Positions 40,319-49,793 of a DNA stretch of 64,000 nucleotides are shown piece after piece. The DNA comes from Vreelandella subglaciescola (GTDB lineage Bacteria > Pseudomonadota > Gammaproteobacteria > Pseudomonadales > Halomonadaceae), in contig NZ_LT670847.1 in assembly GCF_900142895.1 (NCBI RefSeq), positions 682,001 through 746,000 of the forward strand, written 5' to 3'. The translations under genes were made by a program, and so were the position numbers. Position 1 is the stretch's first letter. The number at the start of each line of letters is the position of its first letter. The notes beneath the pieces are model-generated. The model was given only the letters and a program-made list of their open reading frames with translations. It was not told the origin of the DNA and did not search any database.

Positions 40319-40355
40319 GGCCGTTTATTGGCCATTTACGGCCGCTTTACTGGCC
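40319..40355. repeat. GGCC-phased short repeat between miaA and mutL
   Basis: GGCC occurs at 40319, 40330, 40340 and 40352, each followed by a T-rich stretch (GTTTATT, ATTTAC, GCTTTACT). The units are 10-12 bp long and run across the last codons of mutL into the mutL-miaA gap. It is a degenerate tandem repeat with no visible coding function beyond the mutL stop. Confidence 0.5.
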
Positions 40356-42266
40356 GCGCAAAAACAAACGATCCAGCGCCTGCATGCTCATTTGCGTCCA
40401 GGTCGGACGGCCGTGGTTGCACTGGTCGCTGCGTTCGGTGCGTTCCATATCGCGCAGCAGTGCGTTCATTTCGTCCAGCGTCAGGCGCCGGTTGGCGCGC
40501 ACGCTGCCGTGGCAGGCCATCGTCGATAGCAGCTCATGAATCCGCGCTTCGACCTGCCTCGTGCGGCCATAGCGCTCAAGCTCTTCAAGCATGTTGCGCA
40601 CCAGCGCTTCGGGATCGGCGGTAGCCAGAAGCGCCGGCAGCTGGCGCACCAGCAGCGTTTCGGGGCCGGCAATATCAAGCGTCACGCCGAGCTTTTCGAT
40701 CGCCTCCTGCTCACTTTCCACAATTGCCACTTCCTGCCGGCTGGCGGCCAGCGACACCGGCACCAACAGCGGCTGAGCGTCGATGCCGGTTTCATCCAGC
40801 TGGCGTTTCATGCGCTCATAAACGATCCGCTCGTGGGCGGCGTGCATATCCACCAGCACCAGCCCCTGGGCGTTCTGCGCGAGGATAAATACGCCATGCA
40901 GCTGCCCCAGGGCAAACCCCAGCGGCGGTGCGGCCGTCGGGTCCGGGGCGGCCATTGTGGCGGGTGCCTCGTGCACCGCGCGCGCCGGCTCGGCTTGAGA
41001 CAGGGACTGAGACTGAGGCGTGAGCAACGTGTCTTCGTGATCAGGATGCAGCGCCTGGTAGCCCTGCATAAAGCGCCGCACCCGCGCCGCCCCCGGGTGG
41101 CGCTCGGGCGCTGGCGAAAGCGCCATACCCTGCTGCTCAAAGCGGCCGCTGGCCGCCGGCGTTGCATCAGGCGGCGCGGCCGCGCTTCCCTCATCAGAGG
41201 GTGTTTCGTCGGCGGGCGTCTCGTCGGCATTAGTCGCCGGCTGGGTATGGGCGAGGCAGCGATGCAGGCTGGAAAACAGAAAGTCATGCACCGTGCGCCC
41301 GTCGCGAAAACGCACCTCGTGCTTGGTCGGGTGCACGTTGACGTCCACCACGTCAGGGTCGACGTCCAGATACAGCACAAACACCGGATGCCGGCCGTTA
41401 TACAGCACGTCGCGGTAGGCCTGGCGCACCGCATGGGCCACCAACCGATCGCGCACCACGCGGCCATTAACGAAAAAATACTGCTGATCGGCCTGGCCGC
41501 GGGAGTGCGTCGGCAGCCCTACCCAGCCCGACAGGCGCAGATCACCCACCTGACGCTCGATATAGCGGGCGTGCTCGATAAACGTCTTGCCCAGCAGCGA
41601 GGCGATGCGCCGCTCGCGTGCGGCGGGCGAATCTCCCGGCGGCAGCTGATGCACGGTTTTCTGGTTGTGGCGCAGCGTCCAGGCAATGTCGTAGCGCGAC
41701 AGCGCCTGACGGCGGAATGCTTCTTCAAGGTGGGCAAACTCGGTTTTTTCGGTACGCAAAAATTTGCGCCGCGCCGGGGTGTTGAAAAACAAGTCGCGTA
41801 CTTCGACGCTGGTGCCGCGCGGATGCGGCGCCGGCGCTACCCGCGCCTCCATCCCCCGGCCTTCGGCCATTACGCGAAAGCCGCTGCGCGGATCATCAAG
41901 GGCGTTGGAGGTCAGCGCCAGGCGCGAGACCGAGCTGATCGAGGCCAACGCTTCGCCGCGAAACCCCAGCGAGCTGACGCCCTCCAGATCACCGAGGCTC
42001 TCTATTTTGCTGGTGGCATGACGGGAAAGCGCCAGCGGCAAATCATTTTCGGCGATCCCTACGCCATCGTCGCGCACCTTGATCAGGCGCGTGCCGCCCT
42101 GCTCAACCTCGACCTCGATACGCCGGCTTGCCGCATCGATGGCGTTTTCGATCAGCTCTTTGGCCACCGCGGCCGGGCGCTCGACCACCTCGCCGGCGGC
42201 AATTTGGTTGGCCAGGCGCGGGTCGAGCACATGAATTTTCGGCGTCACTACAGCGTTAGCGTCCAA
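40347..42266 (-). CDS. mutL: DNA mismatch repair protein MutL
   Basis: MutL couples mismatch recognition by MutS to strand removal. The 639-residue protein has the N-terminal GHKL ATPase blocks ([39 protein letters not shown]) and a C-terminal dimerisation domain. That domain carries [12 protein letters not shown] (from residue 473), matching the nuclease pattern DQHAxxExxxxE with Gln changed to Met, plus ACHGS and CNHGRP metal-site motifs. It is therefore likely an endonuclease-type MutL, unlike E. coli. The start is probably TTG 42266, with AAGGGG 6 bases upstream. It lies between amiB and miaA. Confidence 0.97.
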   Translation of the reverse strand: MDANAVVTPKIHVLDPRLANQIAAGEVVERPAAVAKELIENAIDAASRRIEVEVEQGGTRLIKVRDDGVGIAENDLPLALSRHATSKIESLGDLEGVSSLGFRGEALASISSVSRLALTSNALDDPRSGFRVMAEGRGMEARVAPAPHPRGTSVEVRDLFFNTPARRKFLRTEKTEFAHLEEAFRRQALSRYDIAWTLRHNQKTVHQLPPGDSPAARERRIASLLGKTFIEHARYIERQVGDLRLSGWVGLPTHSRGQADQQYFFVNGRVVRDRLVAHAVRQAYRDVLYNGRHPVFVLYLDVDPDVVDVNVHPTKHEVRFRDGRTVHDFLFSSLHRCLAHTQPATNADETPADETPSDEGSAAAPPDATPAASGRFEQQGMALSPAPERHPGAARVRRFMQGYQALHPDHEDTLLTPQSQSLSQAEPARAVHEAPATMAAPDPTAAPPLGFALGQLHGVFILAQNAQGLVLVDMHAAHERIVYERMKRQLDETGIDAQPLLVPVSLAASRQEVAIVESEQEAIEKLGVTLDIAGPETLLVRQLPALLATADPEALVRNMLEELERYGRTRQVEARIHELLSTMACHGSVRANRRLTLDEMNALLRDMERTERSDQCNHGRPTWTQMSMQALDRLFLRGQ

Positions 42267-42348
42267 TATGCACCCCTTGATACAACCTTCATAAAACGAC
42301 CTTTACGGCACTCACCCCACGACATACCGCTTATGCGCCGGGTCTTCC

Positions 42349-43803
42349 TTACGAATTAGGAATCTGCAATACCTGCCCCACCCGAATCACATCGCCGTTC
42401 AGGTCGTTGGCACGACGCAGCTGACTGACCAGAACGCCGTGGTGCGAGGCGATGGAAGACAGCGTATCGCCCGAGCGGATGCGGTACTCGCCGCGGCTGG
42501 GGCTGCCCCGATGATCGCGCTGCCAGGCCAGTAAGCTAGCCGGCGGCGGATGCCGCTCAAAGTGCTTGCGCATACCGCTGAACACCGCCTTTGCCAAGCT
42601 TTCCTGATGCGACGGCGTGCCCAGGCGCTTTTCTTCGGTGGGGTTGGAAATAAACCCGGTTTCCACCAGCAGCGATGGAATATCCGGCGATTTCAGCACC
42701 ACAAAACCGGCCTGCTCGACCCGCGACTTATGCAGGTGGTTGATTTGGGACAGCTGATCAAGCACCTGCCCGCCGATGGTCAGCGAGTCGTTGAGCGTGG
42801 CGGTCATGGTCAGATCCAGCAGCACCCCGCGCAGCACCTGATCCTTGTCGCGCAATGACAGGTTGCCGTCAACGCCGCCGATCAAATCCGAGCGGTTCTC
42901 GGTATCGGCCAGCCACTGGGCGGTTTCCGAGGTCGCGCCGCGCTGGGATAACGCATACACCGAACTGCCTTTAGGCCTTGGGCTGTTAAACGCATCGGCG
43001 TGAATGGACACAAAGAAGTCGACCTTTTGCTCTCGGGCAAGCCGGGTACGCTGGCGCAGGCCAAGGTAGTAGTCACCGTCGCGGATCAGCACGGCCTTGA
43101 ACCCTTCGGTGGCGTTGATGCGCGCCGCCAGGCGCTGGCTGATCTCAAGCACGACGTCTTTTTCCCGCGTGCCGCCAGGCCCGGTAGCCCCCGGGTCTTC
43201 ACCGCCGTGGCCGGCATCCACGGCGATAATGATATCGCGCCGGGGGTGCGGCTCGGCCTGTTGCGTTACCGGCGTGGCCTGCTCCGACTCGCCCAGCGCC
43301 TTGGCTTTGGTGCTGGCGCGTTCGGCGGCAATTTCCTGCTCGCGGATCATCGACTCAATCGGGTCGATGGGATTTTCCACCGCGCTTTCGCCGGGGTATT
43401 CCAGATCCACCACCAACCGGTGGCCGTATTGATCGTTGGGCGCCAGCGTGAAATGCCGCGGCTCGATCTTGCGGTTGAGTTCCAGTACCACGCGCAGGTC
43501 GTCGCCTTCACGCACGCCCGTGCGCACCGCAGAAATCGCGCTGCCTTCAAGCGCCAGCTTACTGGCGTCGACGTCAAGCTCGCTATTGGCAAGGTCGATC
43601 ACCAGCCGCGCCGGCGAATCCAGCGAAAACACCTTGGCCTGGGCCGGCGAAGACAAATCAAACACCAGCCGCGCGTGGTCGGGCGCAGCCCACAGGCGCA
43701 TGCTGTCGACCGTTGCCGCTTGAGCCACGTTAAACAAGCACAGCGCCACCCCTACGAGCAGGCCTGCCAAGCCATATGTTAGCCGCTGCGTGCTATCGCT
43801 CAT
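42349..43803 (-). CDS. amiB: N-acetylmuramoyl-L-alanine amidase AmiB/AmiC type
   Basis: This periplasmic zinc amidase splits septal peptidoglycan during cell division. The 484-residue protein has a signal peptide (about residues 1-30, ending NVAQA), an N-terminal AMIN domain for septal targeting, an amidase_3 domain (VDAGHGGEDPGATGPGG, then SIHADAF and LLVETGFISN) and a C-terminal LysM domain (YRIRSGDTLSSIASHHGV). Start 43803 is chosen because GGAG lies 5 bases upstream and the ATG overlaps the tsaE stop (ATGA); an in-frame start at 43827 lies inside tsaE. Confidence 0.95.
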   Translation of the reverse strand: MSDSTQRLTYGLAGLLVGVALCLFNVAQAATVDSMRLWAAPDHARLVFDLSSPAQAKVFSLDSPARLVIDLANSELDVDASKLALEGSAISAVRTGVREGDDLRVVLELNRKIEPRHFTLAPNDQYGHRLVVDLEYPGESAVENPIDPIESMIREQEIAAERASTKAKALGESEQATPVTQQAEPHPRRDIIIAVDAGHGGEDPGATGPGGTREKDVVLEISQRLAARINATEGFKAVLIRDGDYYLGLRQRTRLAREQKVDFFVSIHADAFNSPRPKGSSVYALSQRGATSETAQWLADTENRSDLIGGVDGNLSLRDKDQVLRGVLLDLTMTATLNDSLTIGGQVLDQLSQINHLHKSRVEQAGFVVLKSPDIPSLLVETGFISNPTEEKRLGTPSHQESLAKAVFSGMRKHFERHPPPASLLAWQRDHRGSPSRGEYRIRSGDTLSSIASHHGVLVSQLRRANDLNGDVIRVGQVLQIPNS

Positions 43804-44282
43804 GGGCGCTCCTGCGCTTTTTCCCACATTTCATCCCCCAGCACGGCAAGCCAGCCGGCGCCGCGCTGCGTTTGGCTTTCAAGCGTTGCTCGCCGGCCGT
43901 CTCCGTCCACCTCCAGGGTGACGTGCACATCCGCCGGTGGCAACCAGCCGCTGCCGCGGCTGGGCCACTCGATCACGCACAGCGCGTCGTCGGCGAGCAC
44001 GTCGCGCCCGCCGATAAACTCAAGTTCTTCCGGGTCGCCCAGGCGATACAGGTCCAGGTGATAAACGCGCTGGCCGTCAACCTCGTAGGGCTCAATCAGC
44101 GTGTAAGTAGGACTTTTAACCGCGCCCTGATAGCCGTAAGCGCGCAGCACACCGCGCGTCAACGTGGTTTTCCCCGTACCCAGATCACCGTGTAGATAGA
44201 GGCGCCCACGGCCTTGAAAGATACGGCCTAGCGTTTCGCCAAACGCGACGTGCGCCTTCTCGTCGGGGAGTGTCACCTGCAT
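43800..44282 (-). CDS. tsaE: tRNA threonylcarbamoyladenosine synthesis ATPase TsaE
   Basis: TsaE is the ATPase that recharges the TsaB-TsaD complex making t6A37 in ANN-decoding tRNAs. The 160-residue protein has the P-loop GDLGTGKTT (residues 32-40), the block VKSPTYTLIEPYEVDGQRVYH and LDLYRLGDPEELE, ending with VIEWPSRG. It overlaps amiB by 4 bases. The nnr-tsaE-amiB-mutL-miaA-hfq order is widely conserved in gammaproteobacteria. Confidence 0.96.
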   Translation of the reverse strand: MQVTLPDEKAHVAFGETLGRIFQGRGRLYLHGDLGTGKTTLTRGVLRAYGYQGAVKSPTYTLIEPYEVDGQRVYHLDLYRLGDPEELEFIGGRDVLADDALCVIEWPSRGSGWLPPADVHVTLEVDGDGRRATLESQTQRGAGWLAVLGDEMWEKAQERP

Positions 44283-44324
44283 GTGGGCTATTACCTTAAT
44301 TGCGGGTTATCGGTTTAAGGCGGG

Positions 44325-45830
44325 TCAGGGATTGATCAGCCGGCGCGCATAGAATGCCAGATCACTGGCCAGCAAACCACGTTCGCCGCTGTCTTGCGCC
44401 GCACGATCCGCCGCCAGGGCGTGCACCAGGACCCCCAGCCAAACGCTTTGGTCGCTCACGCCTTGCTGACCAAGCAGTGCGCCGAGCATGCCGCTGAGCG
44501 CGTCACCCATGCCGCCGCTGGCCATGCCGGGATTGCCGTAGGGGCACACTACAAGCCCGCCCGGCCCGGCGATCAGGCTGCCGGCGCCCTTGAGGATGAC
44601 GCGGCCGCCACGCTGCTGCCTGAGCGCCTCCACCGCCGCCGGGCGATCGGCCTCCACGTCGGCAACGCTAAGCCCCAACAGCCTGGCCGCTTCGCCTGGG
44701 TGCGGCGTCAGTACCCAGTTATCACGGCGCTCAAAGGGAAAGCGGCTGGCCAGCAGGTTCAGCGCGTCGGCGTCGAGCACCAAGGGCTTTTCGCTTGCCA
44801 ACGCGGCGGCGAGCATTGCCTGCCCCCATGCGCCTTGACCCAGCCCTGGCCCCGCGACGATCACATCGCACTTTCCTAAGTGCTGTGCGACGAGCGGCGC
44901 CACATCAGCGCCGCCGCGCACGCCGTGCGCCATCACTTCGGGGCAACGCGTCAGGCTGGCGCTCACGTGTTCCGGCGCCGTGGCAAGACTTACCTTGCCA
45001 GCCCCCAGGCGCACCGCTGCTTGAGACGCAATCAGTGCCGCCCCGCCCAGCCCCGGCGCGCCGCCGAGCACCAGCACGTGCCCCATATGGCCTTTGTGCG
45101 CCGTGCGCGAGCGCGGAGGAAACGCCTCGGGTAACTGGCTTTCGTTCAGCCGGAAAGCGCGCGGCACAATATCAAAAAATGCCTGGGATTTAACGCCCAA
45201 CGGCCGAAAATCCACCTCGCCGACGTGATCCGGCGCTTGACCGGTATAAAGCCCCAGCTTATCGCCGATAAACGTCACCGTGGCGTCAGCATGTACCGCG
45301 TACCCCAGCACCGCGCCGGTATCAGCGGCAAGCCCCGAGGGGATATCCACCGCAAGCACCGGCAGCCCGGCATGATTGATGGCGTGGATCGCCTGGCGGT
45401 AGGCGCCTCTCACCTCGCCGTCAAGGCCGGTACCCAGCAGCGCATCGACGATGATCTCGCCGGTGAACACAGTCTCATCATGCCACGCCTCGCAACCCAC
45501 GCCCGCGTCGCTTGCCAGGGCGGCCGCGCGGGCGGCATCACCGGTTAGCGCGTCAATCGGTTTCACGCCGATGCGCTGCACTTTCATACCCGCCTGGGCG
45601 GCAAGGGCGGCCAGCACATGGCCGTCGCCACCGTTATTGCCGCCGCCGCAGACCACGCTCAGGCTGCGCACTTGGGGCCAGCGGGTGCGCACGCTGTGCC
45701 AGGCGCTTGATGCGGCGCGCTGCATCAGGGCAAAGCCCTCGACGCCGCCGGCGATCGTACGCCGGTCAAGCTCGCCCACCTGCCGCGCGGTATAAAGCGG
45801 GCGCAAGGATGCTGTATTCGCAAGGCTCAC
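44325..45830 (-). CDS. nnrD: Bifunctional NAD(P)H-hydrate epimerase / ADP-dependent dehydratase
   Basis: This enzyme repairs hydrated NAD(P)H: the N-terminal domain epimerises R-NAD(P)HX and the C-terminal domain dehydrates the S form using ADP. The 501-residue protein has the epimerase block VVCGGGNNGGDGHVLAALA and VDIPSGLAADTG, then the ribokinase-like dehydratase blocks GHMGHVLVLGGAPGLGGAA, VLTPHPGEAARLLG and GNPGMASGGMGDALSGML. GTG 45830 is the likely start, as AGGA lies 8 bases upstream; another GTG at 45845 has no ribosome-binding site. It faces queG across 89 bp. Confidence 0.93.
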   Translation of the reverse strand: MSLANTASLRPLYTARQVGELDRRTIAGGVEGFALMQRAASSAWHSVRTRWPQVRSLSVVCGGGNNGGDGHVLAALAAQAGMKVQRIGVKPIDALTGDAARAAALASDAGVGCEAWHDETVFTGEIIVDALLGTGLDGEVRGAYRQAIHAINHAGLPVLAVDIPSGLAADTGAVLGYAVHADATVTFIGDKLGLYTGQAPDHVGEVDFRPLGVKSQAFFDIVPRAFRLNESQLPEAFPPRSRTAHKGHMGHVLVLGGAPGLGGAALIASQAAVRLGAGKVSLATAPEHVSASLTRCPEVMAHGVRGGADVAPLVAQHLGKCDVIVAGPGLGQGAWGQAMLAAALASEKPLVLDADALNLLASRFPFERRDNWVLTPHPGEAARLLGLSVADVEADRPAAVEALRQQRGGRVILKGAGSLIAGPGGLVVCPYGNPGMASGGMGDALSGMLGALLGQQGVSDQSVWLGVLVHALAADRAAQDSGERGLLASDLAFYARRLINP

Positions 45831-45919
45831 AGGATTTCCTTTCACATGGCGATCGAATGAATCGCGTATTGGTTCAGCTATGCGTTAGCATAGCGCCAAA
45901 GTCTGACCGTTGACCCCTT

Positions 45920-47047
45920 ATGTCCGCTACCGTTCCCCCCAGCTCTTCTCGCACAGCATCACTTTCCGCCGCCGAGCTAGCTTCGCTTGCCGACGACATC
46001 AAAGCCTGGGGTGACGAACTCGGCTTTCAGCAGGTGGGCATTACCGATACCCAGCTTGAAGACCACGAAGCCCACCTGAATGACTGGCTCGACAAGGGCT
46101 ATCACGGCGAAATGGGTTTTATGACCAAGCACGGCACCAAGCGCACCCGCCCCGCTGAGCTTGAGCCCGGCACCATTCGGGTGATCAGCGTGCGTATGGA
46201 CTACCTGCCCGCCGACATGGAGAGCGTCGCGGTGCTTAACCAGCCCGAGCGCGCTTACGTGTCGCGCTACGCGCTGGGGCGCGACTACCACAAGCTGATG
46301 CGCAAGCGCCTCGCCGCCCTGGCCAAACGCATTGAAGCCCAGGTTGGTTCGTTTGGCTACCGCGCCTTTGTGGATTCCGCGCCGGTCATGGAACGCGCGC
46401 TGGCGCAAAAGGCCGGCCTCGGCTGGTTTGGCAAAAACGCCATGATGCTCAACCCCCAAGCCGGCTCGCTGTTTTTTCTCGGCGAGCTCTACACCGACTT
46501 GCCGCTGCCCGTGGATGCGCCGTTTGCGCGCGATCACTGCGGCAGCTGTAATGCCTGCCAGACGGTCTGCCCCACCGGCGCCATCGTGGCGGATAAAGTC
46601 GTGGATGCGCGCAAGTGCATTTCGTATCTCACCATCGAGCTGCACGGCGCGATTCCCGAGCAGTACCGCCGCGCCATGGGCAACCGCATTTACGGCTGCG
46701 ACGACTGCCAGCTATTTTGCCCGTTTACCCGCTTTACCCAAACCACCCGCGAGGCCGATTTTGCCCCGCGCCACGACCTCGACCGCGCCGAGCTGTTAAC
46801 GCTGTTTGGCTGGGGCGAAGAAGAATTTCTCGACAAGACCGCCGGCAGCGCGATTCGCCGCATCGGCTACGAGCGCTGGCTGCGCAACATCGCCGTGGCG
46901 CTGGGCAACGCGCCCTTCAGCCACGCCGTGGAAGCCGCGCTGATGGCGCGGCGCAGCTACCCCAGCGCCCTGGTTCGCGAGCACGTCGCCTGGGCGCTTA
47001 CCGAGCAGCGCCATCGCCGTAATAACCGCATCGCGACCGCCGAGTAG
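45920..47047 (+). CDS. queG: Epoxyqueuosine reductase QueG
   Basis: QueG is the cobalamin- and iron-sulfur-dependent enzyme that reduces epoxyqueuosine to queuosine in tRNA. The 375-residue protein has two 4Fe-4S motifs: CGSCNACQTVCP (Cys207, 210, 213, 217) and the second set around Cys260, 263 and 267 (CDDCQLFCP). The N-terminal block DSAPVMERALAQKAGLGWFG is typical. Dependence on cobalamin gives a functional link to cobO in this window. It is divergent from the nnr gene. Confidence 0.96.
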   Translation: MSATVPPSSSRTASLSAAELASLADDIKAWGDELGFQQVGITDTQLEDHEAHLNDWLDKGYHGEMGFMTKHGTKRTRPAELEPGTIRVISVRMDYLPADMESVAVLNQPERAYVSRYALGRDYHKLMRKRLAALAKRIEAQVGSFGYRAFVDSAPVMERALAQKAGLGWFGKNAMMLNPQAGSLFFLGELYTDLPLPVDAPFARDHCGSCNACQTVCPTGAIVADKVVDARKCISYLTIELHGAIPEQYRRAMGNRIYGCDDCQLFCPFTRFTQTTREADFAPRHDLDRAELLTLFGWGEEEFLDKTAGSAIRRIGYERWLRNIAVALGNAPFSHAVEAALMARRSYPSALVREHVAWALTEQRHRRNNRIATAE

Positions 47048-47088
47048 CGTTCCTCTTACCCATGACCATTCTCAACGACTGTTGTTAA

Positions 47089-47697
47089 TCACTCTTCTTC
47101 GCCGTAAACGTCCTCGGCATTGGCGCCCGTATGCAAAAACGTGCGGCGGTAGTGTTTAAGCTCACCGATGGATTCCTTGATGTCATCCATCGCCAGATGC
47201 ACGTTGCGCTTGTTAAAGCCCTTGGCGGCGTCGGGATTCCAGCGTTTGGCCAGCTCTTTAAGCGTCGACACGTCCAGATTGCGGTAGTGGAAGAACGCCC
47301 ACAGCTCGGGCATTTCGCGCTCCAGAAAGCGCCGATCCTGATGAATGCTGTTGCCACACATGGGCGAGCTTTGCGGCGTCACATACTCACGCAAAAACGC
47401 CAGCGTTTGCGCTTCGGCCTCAACCGGGCTTGTCGTGCTTTCCTTCACACGCTTCACCAGCCCCGACTCACCGTGGGTTTTCTGGTTCCAGTCGTCCATC
47501 TGCCCAAGCAGGCTGTCGGACTGTTTCACGGCGATCACCGGCCCCTCGGCCACGGTGTTCAGGTCGTTATCGGTGACCAGCGTGGCCACCTCGATGATGC
47601 GCTCTTTATTCGGGTCGAGCCCGGTCATTTCCAGATCAATCCAGACCAGCAGATCCTTTTGCGGCGTGCCCTGTTGCGGCGTGTTTGTATCGCTCAT
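47089..47697 (-). CDS. orn: Oligoribonuclease Orn
   Basis: Orn is the essential 3'-5' exonuclease that degrades diribonucleotides, including pGpG from cyclic di-GMP turnover. The 202-residue DEDDh protein begins the domain with [20 protein letters not shown] (Asp21 and Glu23), then has [16 protein letters not shown] and a C-terminal [16 protein letters not shown]. The N-terminus is about ten residues longer than E. coli Orn and is polar. AAGGAG lies 6 bases before the ATG. It is convergent with queG and divergent from rsgA, its usual neighbours. Confidence 0.97.
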   Translation of the reverse strand: MSDTNTPQQGTPQKDLLVWIDLEMTGLDPNKERIIEVATLVTDNDLNTVAEGPVIAVKQSDSLLGQMDDWNQKTHGESGLVKRVKESTTSPVEAEAQTLAFLREYVTPQSSPMCGNSIHQDRRFLEREMPELWAFFHYRNLDVSTLKELAKRWNPDAAKGFNKRNVHLAMDDIKESIGELKHYRRTFLHTGANAEDVYGEEE

Positions 47698-47824
47698 GGT
47701 GGCTCCTTGATGCGGCGGTAGGATTTTTTAACGATAACTTTAACGATCGGCGCCGGCAGACAACTCACCCGCCGGCGCATAACCCGTTACAATACCGATT
47801 CAATGCTATTGTACCGACCACCGG

Positions 47825-48844
47825 ATGGCCATGAGCAAACGTAAACTAAGCCGTCAGCAGCGCTGGCGGGTGGAAAAAATCCAGGCTGAACGCGAAAAGC
47901 GCGCCGCCAAACACGATGCCCAGGAGGCCGAGCAGCTAGCCGCCGGCGAATACGGCGCCGAGCAGGCCGGCCGGGTGATCGCCCATTTCGGCCGCAGCCT
48001 GGAAGTGCGCAGTGCCAACGGTGCGGCCGTGCGCTGCCACCTGCGCGCCAACCTTGAAGGGCTGGTCACCGGCGACACCGTCATCTGGCGCGAAGGCCAG
48101 GAAGGTTCCGGCGTGGTGGTGGCGCGCACCGAGCGCGACAGCGTGCTTTCTCGCCCCGACGCCCAGGGCCGGCTCAAGCCGGTGGCCGCCAACGTTGACC
48201 AGCTGCTGATCGTGTTTGCCGTGGAGCCCAGCCCCCACGCCAACCTGATCGACCGTTATCTGATCGCCGCCGAGGCTACCGGCATCGCGCCGGTACTGGT
48301 GCTCAACAAGGTCGACTTGCTGCCCGACGACGGCGGCGAGCTTGGTCAGCTGCTGGAGCGCTACCAGGCGCTGGGCTACCCGGTGGTACGCACCACTACC
48401 GCCCAACCCGATGGGCTAGCCGCGCTTTACCGCCAACTGGCCGAGCGCACCTCGGTATTTGTGGGGCAAAGCGGGGTGGGCAAATCATCGCTGATCGACC
48501 AGCTGCTGCCCGAGGAAACCCTGCGCATCGGCGCGCTGTCAGAAGATTCGCGCAAAGGCACCCACACCACGACGACTGCCCGGCTTTACACCATGCCCGA
48601 CGCCCGCGACGGCGTGCTGATCGATTCGCCGGGGATTCGCGAGTTCGGCCTGACCCATCTCGACGCGCAAACCGTCACCGACGGCTTTATCGAGTTTCGG
48701 CCGTTCCTCAGTCACTGCCGCTTTCGTGACTGCCGCCACCAGGCCGAGCCCGGCTGCGCTTTACTTGCCGCCGTTGAAGCAGGCAAGATCCATCCACAGC
48801 GTTTTGCCAGCTACCGGCGTATTCTCGCCAGCCTGAATGCGTGA
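47825..48844 (+). CDS. rsgA: Small ribosomal subunit GTPase RsgA
   Basis: RsgA is a circularly permuted GTPase that checks the maturing 30S decoding centre. The 339-residue protein has an N-terminal basic tail, an OB fold (VIAHFGRSLEVRSANGAAVRC), G4 LNKVDLL before G1 GQSGVGKSS, G3 DSPGIREFG, and the C-terminal zinc-binding block CRFRDCRHQAEPGC. The motif order G4-G1-G3 is diagnostic. ATG 47825 and ATG 47831 (MSKRKLSRQQ) are both possible; the second resembles homologue N-termini more, and neither has a clear ribosome-binding site. Confidence 0.96.
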   Translation: MAMSKRKLSRQQRWRVEKIQAEREKRAAKHDAQEAEQLAAGEYGAEQAGRVIAHFGRSLEVRSANGAAVRCHLRANLEGLVTGDTVIWREGQEGSGVVVARTERDSVLSRPDAQGRLKPVAANVDQLLIVFAVEPSPHANLIDRYLIAAEATGIAPVLVLNKVDLLPDDGGELGQLLERYQALGYPVVRTTTAQPDGLAALYRQLAERTSVFVGQSGVGKSSLIDQLLPEETLRIGALSEDSRKGTHTTTTARLYTMPDARDGVLIDSPGIREFGLTHLDAQTVTDGFIEFRPFLSHCRFRDCRHQAEPGCALLAAVEAGKIHPQRFASYRRILASLNA

Positions 48845-48871
48845 ACGCCCACGTCATCGTAAGGAGTCTCC

Positions 48872-49714
48872 ATGAGTTCTCTACCGCACAGTTCTGAAGC
48901 CAGCCTGCTGCCGTTAATCGTCGAGCCGGAGCAGCTTGAGTCGCACCTAAATGATGCGCAGCTGCTGATTATCGACGTGCCTAAAAATCCCGGCAGCTAC
49001 GCCCAAGGCCATGTGCCCGGCGCCGTGTTGCTGGAAGCGCGCCGGCTGATGCGCGGCGAAGGCCCGATTCCCAGCGAAGCGCCCGAGATCGAGACGCTCT
49101 CGGCCATGTTTAGCGAGCTGGGGCTAACCCGCGACACCCACGTCGTCGCGTATGACGACGAAGGCGGCGGCTTTGCTGCGCGGCTTTTATGGACGCTCGA
49201 CCTGATCGGTCACACGCGTTACTCCTACCTGAACGGCGGTATTCACGCCTGGCGCGGTGCCGGCCTTGCGCAAAGCACCGAGCCCACCGCCCCCACGCCG
49301 TCTGACTACCGCGCCGAGATTCTGAACCCTAAAACGCGCATCACCTGCGACGAAATCAAAGAGCGCCTCGGCGACAAGGACTTTGCCGTGTGGGACGCCC
49401 GCTCGCCGGCGGAATTCAACGGCGAAAAAGGCAATAATAAGCACCTCGGCCACATCCCCGGGGCGGTCAACATGGAATGGACCAACGCTATGGACCTCCA
49501 GGGCGACCTACGCATGCGCGGCTACGCCGAGCTAATGATCGAGCTTGAGGCCACGGGCATTACGCCGGATATGGAAGTGGCCACCCACTGTCAGGGGCAC
49601 CACCGCAGTGCTTTCACCTGGCTTGTGGGCAAAGCGTTGGGCTTTAGCATTCGCGGCTACCCCGGCTCCTGGGGCGAATGGGGCAACCGCGACGACACGC
49701 CGATTGAGCAATAG
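48872..49714 (+). CDS. Rhodanese-family sulfurtransferase
   Basis: This 280-residue protein has two rhodanese domains, as in thiosulfate or 3-mercaptopyruvate sulfurtransferases. The N-terminal domain is structural: its loop reads AYDDEGGGFAARLLWTL, with Asp where cysteine would be. The C-terminal domain carries WDARSPAEFNGEK and the active-site loop THCQGHHRS with the catalytic cysteine. The loop CQGHHR differs from the CGSGVTA-type mercaptopyruvate loop, so substrate is uncertain. AAGGAG lies 6 bases before the ATG. It lies 28 bp after rsgA and 80 bp before psd. Confidence 0.9.
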   Translation: MSSLPHSSEASLLPLIVEPEQLESHLNDAQLLIIDVPKNPGSYAQGHVPGAVLLEARRLMRGEGPIPSEAPEIETLSAMFSELGLTRDTHVVAYDDEGGGFAARLLWTLDLIGHTRYSYLNGGIHAWRGAGLAQSTEPTAPTPSDYRAEILNPKTRITCDEIKERLGDKDFAVWDARSPAEFNGEKGNNKHLGHIPGAVNMEWTNAMDLQGDLRMRGYAELMIELEATGITPDMEVATHCQGHHRSAFTWLVGKALGFSIRGYPGSWGEWGNRDDTPIEQ

Positions 49715-49793
49715 CGCCAGCTTGAACCCCTGAGTTCATAGAATAATGACAGCAACGCCGCCTTAACTCGTTAACCGTGGAACCAACACCAAC

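Noticed and set aside
40319..40355. GGCC repeat as a CRISPR-like array
   Set aside because: Units are only 10-12 bp with no separate spacers, and no cas genes are present.
40536..42359. 607-codon open frame opposite mutL
   Set aside because: Antisense shadow of mutL, with His/Arg-rich composition typical of reverse-strand frames.
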